Source of the DNA: Panax quinquefolius
Taxonomy: Eukaryota; Streptophyta; Magnoliopsida; Apiales; Araliaceae
Direction of reading: 5' to 3'
NCBI GenBank assembly: GCA_020205615.1
Contig: CM035167.1
Coordinates: forward strand, 30,889,130 to 30,953,129
Length of the DNA: 64,000 nucleotides
Below, in pieces: positions 58,784-64,000 of the stretch. Every line of letters begins with the position of its first letter. Position 1 is the first letter of the stretch. The position numbers and the translations under genes were made by a program. The notes under the pieces were generated by a model. That model saw only the letters and a program-made list of their open reading frames with translations. It searched no databases and was not told the DNA's origin.

Positions 58784-59419
58784 CATTAGACTAAGCAACG
58801 GGTCCAAAGCCCTCATGGCCATACCCGGTCCACTAATCAAAAAAAGTGGTTTTAGGTGATTTTTTTACCATAAAATCCTGAGCTTTTTTGGCCTACTGTT
58901 CACTCTTGGGCTAAAAAATGACAAAAAAATAGACATAAAACACCCTTCTACTACCGTGGGCTTTAAACAAGATTTTTTATGGTTTCGCCAAAATCGAACC
59001 GTTTGGCCCGCCCAGATTCACTACCGCCGCTTTGTTTGCAAAGGTGTACATATCATCACAATATCTTGAGTTTTCTTCAAGTTAATGTAAAAAATAAAAA
59101 TAAAATAAAAGCATCATAAATAGTGGTATATCGTATCATTATACATATTCTTCTCTGTTCAATTTTTTTTGCTTTCGAGAAATCAGTCTCTGCATATTCT
59201 TGTTCTCTTTTCTAATGAGGAAAAATAAATAAATTACTTTAATTCAAACAAATTTAGTTAGTCTTAGCTTATGAGCAAAAAAACTACCAAGTATCAACTA
59301 CATTATTAAACCAGCTCAATATTGCTCCTTGAGTGCAAGTTACTTGATTAATTCACTTTGAAGTTTTAAAATTGCAAATAAACTAAAACTAAATTAATTA
59401 TTTAACTTTCGTCTTTTAT
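58779..59419. other. Intergenic, nothing recognised
   Basis: No credible ORF or RNA gene. Contains a T-rich stretch near 59165 and an AT-rich stretch near 59090-59120. Confidence 0.6.
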
Positions 59420-59690
59420 ATTCTTTCCGTTCCAAATTATAAGATCATTATTTACCTCTTATAAGTCAATTTCAATTTTTTCAAACTCAAAATTGACATA
59501 AATTCATTTAGATTAAGTCAATACAATTATGAATATTATAAATTATTTAAAAAGTACGTACTACTAGTTATAAAATTTATTGTTTTCAAAAATAAAATGA
59601 ATTATAATGTCAATTTTAAATTTGAAAATTTTTCAAATTAATTTTTAAAAGTCAATGTTGATCTTATAATTCTAACAATGGGGAAAAATA
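59420..59690. mobile_element. Stowaway-like MITE (~270 bp)
   Basis: The left end tctttccgttccaaattata followed by agatca mirrors the right end tgatcttataattctaaca. The start resembles the CTCCCTCCGTTCCAAATTATAAG terminus common in plant Tc1/mariner-type MITEs. The two halves are inverted (aattgacataa vs ttatgtcaatt-like), giving a long hairpin. A TA target site is likely. It lies about 260 bp downstream of the lipid-transfer protein gene's stop codon. Confidence 0.65.
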
Positions 59691-59916
59691 TGGTATGCAC
59701 CTCTTATTAATTTGTTTAATTTGCAAGGGAATTAATAATTATGATGTTCATGGTATTTTTTAATTATGAGTACAAACACAGAAACATACCACAAACATGA
59801 AGCTTAGATAAAGCTTAGATATCTAAATGGTTCTCACATCTAGTAGAACCCTTATTTAATTATCCTCATTATCTAGTGAAGGAAGGCCTGCAGCAATCCA
59901 AGTTCCTCTTTCGCGC

Positions 59917-59926
59917 TTTATTTATT
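59917..59926 (-). terminator. Candidate polyadenylation signals of the LTP gene
   Basis: On the minus strand two overlapping AATAAA motifs lie about 26-35 nt downstream of the proposed exon-2 stop. Confidence 0.5.
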
Positions 59927-59951
59927 TCTCCTTGATCAAGATCCATCTTAT

Positions 59952-60085
59952 TTAGTAAAGGCTGTCAGGAAAAAAAGAAAAAAAAAATATAATCATGAAT
60001 TCATGATTAACAAGGGATATATACCTTAGTTATATATGTTAAAAGAAGGGTCGTGATATTTCCAGTGTTAAAAGTGAATATTCAT

Positions 60086-60145
<60 letters not shown>

Positions 60146-60963
60146 ATGCATGCTTACACTATGTTTATAAGAAGGTACACTTTGGATATATTATCACGCG
60201 TTGAAAATATTACCGTCTCAAAAGAAAAGAGTATTGCTACAGACACAAATTATTTTATAAATTATTGATGTGACATACTCTACCTCAAAGATATATTGAT
60301 CAACAAATCGCTTCAATGTAGTTTTTGATTCCCACACAATATCTTTGAGGTGTAGATGCTACATCGTAGATTTATAAAATATTTGTAGTATAATAATAGT
60401 TTTCTAGCGTTATTCAAAAGAAAAGAAATCTCTGCTAGATTATATTCTACAAACATCTTATAAACTGCTGATGTGACATACTCTATCTCAGCATATTGAT
60501 CAATAAATTGTAGTCTTATTCGACTCCACACAATATGCTGAGGTGGAGTATGTCACATCAACAGTTTGTAAAATGTTTGTAGAATAGTTTGCATGAATAT
60601 TTATACACATAAACTTGGGACTTACGCATCACAGTTGGTAGTCCTGGAGATCGGAATATCCAATTTAACGCCGCACTTATCAGGCAGAGATTGAGCTGCA
60701 TCATCTTTCAAGCTCGGGTATCGATTGGCAGCTGTCTTAACACAGTTGCACGCCGCACGCTTGTCTTCAGGAGTTGTAGTCTTTCCCTTAACGCCTAGCA
60801 CCCCACTGCAACATGGAGCCGATGGGGAGCCCCCTTGAGTGAGGTAAGGGACACATGGTGTTAAAGATGCGTCGACTTGGCCACAGTTGATTGCCGCCTG
60901 CCCTTGTTCAACCATTAGAACAATGGCTAGCATCACAAAAACTGATATAATTACACTCTTCAT
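59952..60963 (-). CDS. Nonspecific lipid-transfer protein, type 1 (two exons)
   Basis: Secreted small protein that binds lipids in a hydrophobic cavity; the family acts in cuticle formation and defence. Exon 1 is 60626-60963, starting at the first ATG (MKSVIISV). The signal peptide is about residues 1-23 (hydrophobic VIISVFVMLAIVL, ending GQA). The mature part begins AINCGQ and has all eight conserved Cys in the C-C-CC-CxC-C-C order, the conserved Tyr in CVPYLTQGG, and TPEDK and PISR matching the family's two lipid-binding pentapeptide areas. The apparent stop after TTNCDA falls inside a perfect GTAAGT splice donor (60620-60625). Type-1 LTP genes often have one intron at this point. The best acceptor is a long pyrimidine tract ending cag at 59962-59964. 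It would add a 10-bp exon 2 (59952-59961) coding LY-stop and give a 92-residue mature protein, the usual size. Exon 1 is near certain; exon 2 is inference. The promoter is badly interrupted (see the hAT and copia entries). Confidence 0.85.
60089..60142. repeat. (AT)n microsatellite in LTP intron
   Basis: 27 AT units with mirrored flanks (ttgcat on the left, atgcaatg on the right), so it can fold into a perfect hairpin. Confidence 0.95.
60245..60388. mobile_element. Palindromic MITE copy 1 in LTP intron
   Basis: acaaattattttataaatta plus ttgatgtgacatactctacctcaaagat on the left mirrors atctttgaggtgtagatgctacat and tttataaaatatttgtag on the right. It is the same element type as copy 2, more diverged. 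Confidence 0.65.
60445..60584. mobile_element. Palindromic MITE copy 2 in LTP intron
   Basis: ttctacaaacatcttataaa with ctgctgatgtgacatactc and tcagcatattg on the left mirrors caatatgctgaggtggagta, tgtcacatcaacagtttgta and tgtttgtagaa on the right. A hairpin of about 140 bp, head-to-tail with copy 1. Confidence 0.75.
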
Positions 60964-61003
60964 TTTTTTTTTCAAAAATAAACTTGAGCTAGGTTGCAGT
61001 ACT

Positions 61004-61701
61004 TAGGGGTGCTCAAAAAATTCGATTTTTCGGTTTTTTACCGAATCAGATGCTGCGGTGCCGGTTTTTTCGCACCGGTTCTTTTTTTTTTTTTTTTTTT
61101 CGGTAAGCAAAGATTAAATTTTTAGAATTCGGTAAGAAGAACCAATCAAGAAAAAACCAAAATTTATTAATGTGGTGGTCTTTATTCATGCATGTATATT
61201 AATAAGCTTTAGCCAGACTTTGAGTTGGTTAATACTTTATAACAACACATGAAAGTGATATAATCATCTCAGTTTTATTAAAGTAATTAATGCTATGGAC
61301 AAACGGAGAATTTTTTAGAGTTGGGAGCTAATATATACTACCCAGTGGGCCTTAAAGTAATTAACACATGAATTTTTTTTTTTTAGTAATTAATGTTATG
61401 GCCTTAAACTCATAAGGCCATAACTCATAAACAACTTCAATTGATATATAATTGTAGATGATTTCTTAGTTTTAAAAAAAATTATTAATATATTAAAAAA
61501 AAAATTTAATTATTATGCATGCGGTATAATCAAAACCGAACCTAAAAAAACAGCATCGCTTTTGTATGTAATCAGCAGCATCAAAACCGTAATTGCAGTC
61601 TGGGTTTCGCTTTTTAATTTTTAGGTTTTTTTAGGACGCAGTCTGGGATTCGATTTTTTTTGATTCTGCTCGATTCGATTTTTTACCGATGAGCACCCCT
61701 A
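61004..61701. mobile_element. Non-autonomous hAT element in LTP upstream region (698 bp)
   Basis: The terminal inverted repeats are TAGGGGTGCTC (61004) and GAGCACCCCTA (ending 61701). A perfect 8-bp duplication gcagtact flanks it (60996-61003 and 61702-61709), diagnostic of hAT elements. It is non-coding, with A/T-rich subterminal repeats (aaaaatcga type) and a T-run of about 20 (61082-61101). It lies 40 bp upstream of the LTP start codon and so separates 5' leader from promoter. Confidence 0.92.
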
Positions 61702-61738
61702 GCAGTACTTGATAAAATATGATGCAAATTATATTTTA
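61702..61738 (-). promoter_or_regulatory. Residual LTP upstream sequence between hAT and copia
   Basis: 37 bp including the second copy of the hAT duplication. The minus strand contains TATA-like runs (atattttatc and aaaatataat). It is all that remains of native upstream DNA before the copia LTR. Confidence 0.45.
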
Positions 61739-62038
61739 TGTTATTAAAGCAAGTGGTAGTAGTGGGGTTATGTTTTTGTCTTATGTAGTTGCTTAGTGGC
61801 TTAGTGGTTTGAGAGTAGCAGTAGTGGGTCTCTCCACTTTATTAATAGTGGAGTATGTGGGCATGTTCAATCAGTTTATAAATAGTAGTTGTAAGTAACT
61901 TTAGTGGCATCATTATGGTTTTAATTGAAAAGTGAAGGAGTTATTCCTTTGGCATTCCTTATTCATTTTGCTGCTCTTTTTTTTTTGCCTTGTTGCGTTA
62001 CTTTTCATCGCTATTAGAAATATAGCATATTTCCAACA
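61739..62038 (+). repeat. Copia 5' LTR (300 bp)
   Basis: Begins TGTTATTAAAGCAAGTGG and ends tttccaaca. A TATA box tataaatag lies at 61877-61885, giving a start site near 61910. Confidence 0.8.
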
Positions 62039-62044
62039 GCTTTT

Positions 62045-62056
62045 TGGTATCAAAGC
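62045..62056 (+). other. Primer-binding site, initiator tRNA-Met type (copia)
   Basis: TGGTATCAAAGC, one base different from the canonical TGGTATCAGAGC, 6 bp after the LTR. Confidence 0.85.
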
Positions 62057-62168
62057 TTCGAATTCGATCGACGTTGGGCGTTGAGTTTTTCGGATTGGTC
62101 TTTGAAGCATCATCGATTGGGTCTTATTGTTTTGCACACAAGGTGTTCAGGTAAAGCTTTTCGCAACT

Positions 62169-64000
62169 ATGGCAAATGGTAATGTTCTAAATATTTCTAA
62201 ATCCTTGATTCCTTTATTTACTGGAGAAAATTATGAGTTTTGGAGCATCAAAATGAAAAACTTTTTTATTGCACAAGAACTTTGGGAGTTGGTTGAGAAT
62301 GGTTTTGCAGAGAATGCAACAGATGTTAGAGAACTTCGCAAAAAGGATGCGAAGGCTCTACTTGTTTTGCAATAAGCTGTAATAGACCTTATATTTTCTC
62401 GAATTGCTGGTGCCACGAAGTCGAAGGAAGCATGGACTATTTTGAAGCAAGAGTTCCATAGAGACAACAAGGTAACAACGGTTATATTGCAGACATTCCG
62501 AAAGAAATTTGAGACACTTCTCGTGAAAGGTAACGAGTCCCTTCAAGATTTCTTTTCTAGAGTATCTGGTATAGTTAATCAAATGAGAGCTTTTGGAGAA
62601 ACTATCTCAGATCAGAAAACTATGGAGAAGATATTAAGAAGTCTTCAGAATAAATTTGATCACGTTGTTACAGCCATTGAGGAGTCTAAGAACTTGTCTA
62701 AATTTTCTCTTAATGAACTAATGGGTTCTCTTTTAGCATATGAAGAGAGAATTAACAGGTAAAAAGAGAAGAATCTTGAGCATGCCTTTCAAACCAAAGT
62801 AGTGGAGCTCTCAAATAAAGGAAAATTTGGTGAAGGCTCTTCTGGACAAAAGCAATTTGGCAAATGCCAAGGTAGAAGTGGCTACCGTGATCGTGGAAGA
62901 GGTCGAGGAAGGTCTGATATGGAGCATTTTGACAGGCAGGATAACAAAGAAAGCCAGTGCTATAATTGCAACAAATATGGTCATATAGCACGAAATTGCC
63001 CGGAGAAGATTGAGAAAGCCAAACAACAAGCCAATTTTGTCAAGGAAAAAGAAGAGGAAGGTAGCCTTTTTCTTACTTATTTAAATCCTAACATAAGTAA
63101 GAATGATGTTTGGTTTCTAGACAGTGGCTGTAGCAACCATATGACCAGTGAAAGGGGACTGTTTCAAACAATGGATGAATCAGTTCAATTAAAGGTCGGG
63201 CTTGGTGATGGCAAGCAAGTACAGATTGAAGGAAAAGGAAAAATTGCAATTAAAACTAAGTCATGTATTAAAAAGCTAATTCATGATGTTTACTATATTC
63301 CTGGTTTGGCACATAACCTTCTTAGTGTGGGTCAGTTAATTCAAAAGGGATATTTATTTCATTTTTATGATGGAATATGTGAAATTAAAAATAAAAAAAA
63401 TCTGAAAATTCTATTTTTAAAGTTCACAATATAACTGAAAACAAAATGTTTCCTCTTGAGTTATCATGTTTGGATGATTGTGCAATGGTTGCTAATGTTC
63501 GTGACGAGTCTAGGCTTTGGCATTTAAGGTATGGGAATTTTCATTTTAATGGGCTGAAATTGTTGGGTCAAAAAAACATGGTGACGGGATTACCATCTAT
63601 TGGTTCAGTTGATAGTGTTTGTGAAGGTTGCGTTTATGGAAAGCAACACAAGCTGCCTTTTCCGATTGATAAAGCTTGGAGAGCGAATATGCCTTTGGAA
63701 TTGGTTCACGCAAATATTTATGGACTAACAAAAACATTATCTTTAAATAATAGTAAATATTTTTTTATTATTTACTGATTATTTTTCCCGTATGAGTTGG
63801 GTGTTTTTTCTTGGTCAGAAATCTGAGGCGTTTGAAAAGTTTAAGGAGTTCAAAGCTTTTGCAGAGAAACAAAGTGGCTAAGAAATCAAAACTCTCAGAA
63901 CTGATAGAGGGGGAGAGTTCTTGTTCGATGAATTTACTCTCTTTTGCAAAGAGAATGGTATCCGGAGGCAACTAACAATAAGAAAGACTCCAGAACAGAA
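62169..64000 (+). pseudogene. Copia gag-pol polyprotein, degenerate
   Basis: Starts at the ATG at 62169 (MANGNVLNISKSLIPLFTGE). The UBN2-type gag domain (NYEFWSIKMKNFF, later LVKGNESLQDFFSRVSGIVN) is followed by a CCHC knuckle CYNCNKYGHIARNC (62958-62999) and protease motif WFLDSGCSNHMT (Asp at 63120). Then comes the integrase HHCC zinc finger (LWHL, 7 residues, H; then CEGCVYGKQHK at 63620-63650) and core (TDRGGEF near 63899-63920). Breaks: TAA at 62373 and 62760 in frame, frameshifts near 63430 and 63775, and TAA at 63879. The first catalytic integrase Asp, expected in LVHxD, is Asn here (VHANIYG). The copy is dead. Confidence 0.85.

Larger units (their letters stand above)
61739..64000 (+). 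mobile_element. Ty1/copia retrotransposon, 5' part (runs off window)
   Basis: A 300-bp 5' LTR, tRNA-Met primer-binding site and gag-pol in the copia order (gag, zinc knuckle, protease, integrase). The 3' half is beyond the edge. The upstream flank tttta (61734-61738) is the expected 5-bp duplication. It is head-to-head with the LTP gene. Short LTR and motif set fit a Tork- or TNT1-like lineage (inference). Confidence 0.85.

Noticed and set aside
60053..60268. 71-codon ORF with a long (IY)n run
   Set aside because: It is a translation of the AT microsatellite in the LTP intron.
60964..60975. Upstream extension of the LTP protein by four residues (start at a TTG)
   Set aside because: The codon at 60973-60975 is TTG. 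The first ATG at 60961-60963 is followed at once by a good signal peptide.
1..64000. tRNA, rRNA or conserved snRNA genes
   Set aside because: I saw no cloverleaf with A and B boxes and no rRNA signature words. The tRNA-like words found are primer-binding sites.

Overview
The window is a stretch of AT-rich plant nuclear DNA, very probably from a eudicot. The evidence is a type-1 nonspecific lipid-transfer protein gene, a captured F-box-associated domain, Ty3/gypsy and Ty1/copia retrotransposons primed by initiator tRNA-Met, a CACTA element with the usual CACTACAAGAAAAA terminus, hAT and Mutator-like elements and MITEs. I cannot name the species. Only one protein-coding host gene looks real, the lipid-transfer protein gene near 60-61 kb. 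Nearly everything else is transposable-element DNA.

Layout. 1-4464: right part of a CACTA (En/Spm) element with decayed minus-strand transposase exons, an AT-rich core and a G-rich end. 4465-8730: 3' part of a Ty1/copia element with an extra ORF between the expected pol position and its 1.4-kb 3' LTR (Sirevirus-like layout). 8731-25002: an LTR of a Ty3/gypsy family ('Y') broken by the copia element, by a 4-kb solo LTR ('X') that itself holds an internally deleted gypsy element ('Z', 12769-21463), and by a solo LTR at 22365-24990. 25003-26188, 44688-44771 and 54684 onward: pieces of a second CACTA-type element, inverted relative to the first. This second element is split by gypsy element 'W' (26189-44687, which contains the nested integrase-less element 'V' at 33744-42387) and by full-length gypsy element 'U' (44772-54678). 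Target-site duplications can be read for most insertions, so the relative order of events can be reconstructed.

55-64 kb is a different landscape: a 1.26-kb imperfect inverted repeat; a Pack-MULE-like element carrying an F-box-associated gene fragment and flanked by (TA)n on both sides; MITEs; the two-exon lipid-transfer protein gene, with MITEs in its intron; a 698-bp hAT element 40 bp upstream of its start codon; and, 37 bp further, the 5' LTR of a degenerate Ty1/copia element that runs off the right edge.

An assembly-level pattern affects all reading of the gypsy block. Repeat copies that should be identical differ mainly at CAG/CTG motifs, which are turned into CG, CCG, TCG and similar. 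This looks like a systematic sequencing artefact at CHG-methylated sites. It probably accounts for many of the frameshifts in gag-pol, and LTR divergence here should not be used to date insertions before re-polishing.
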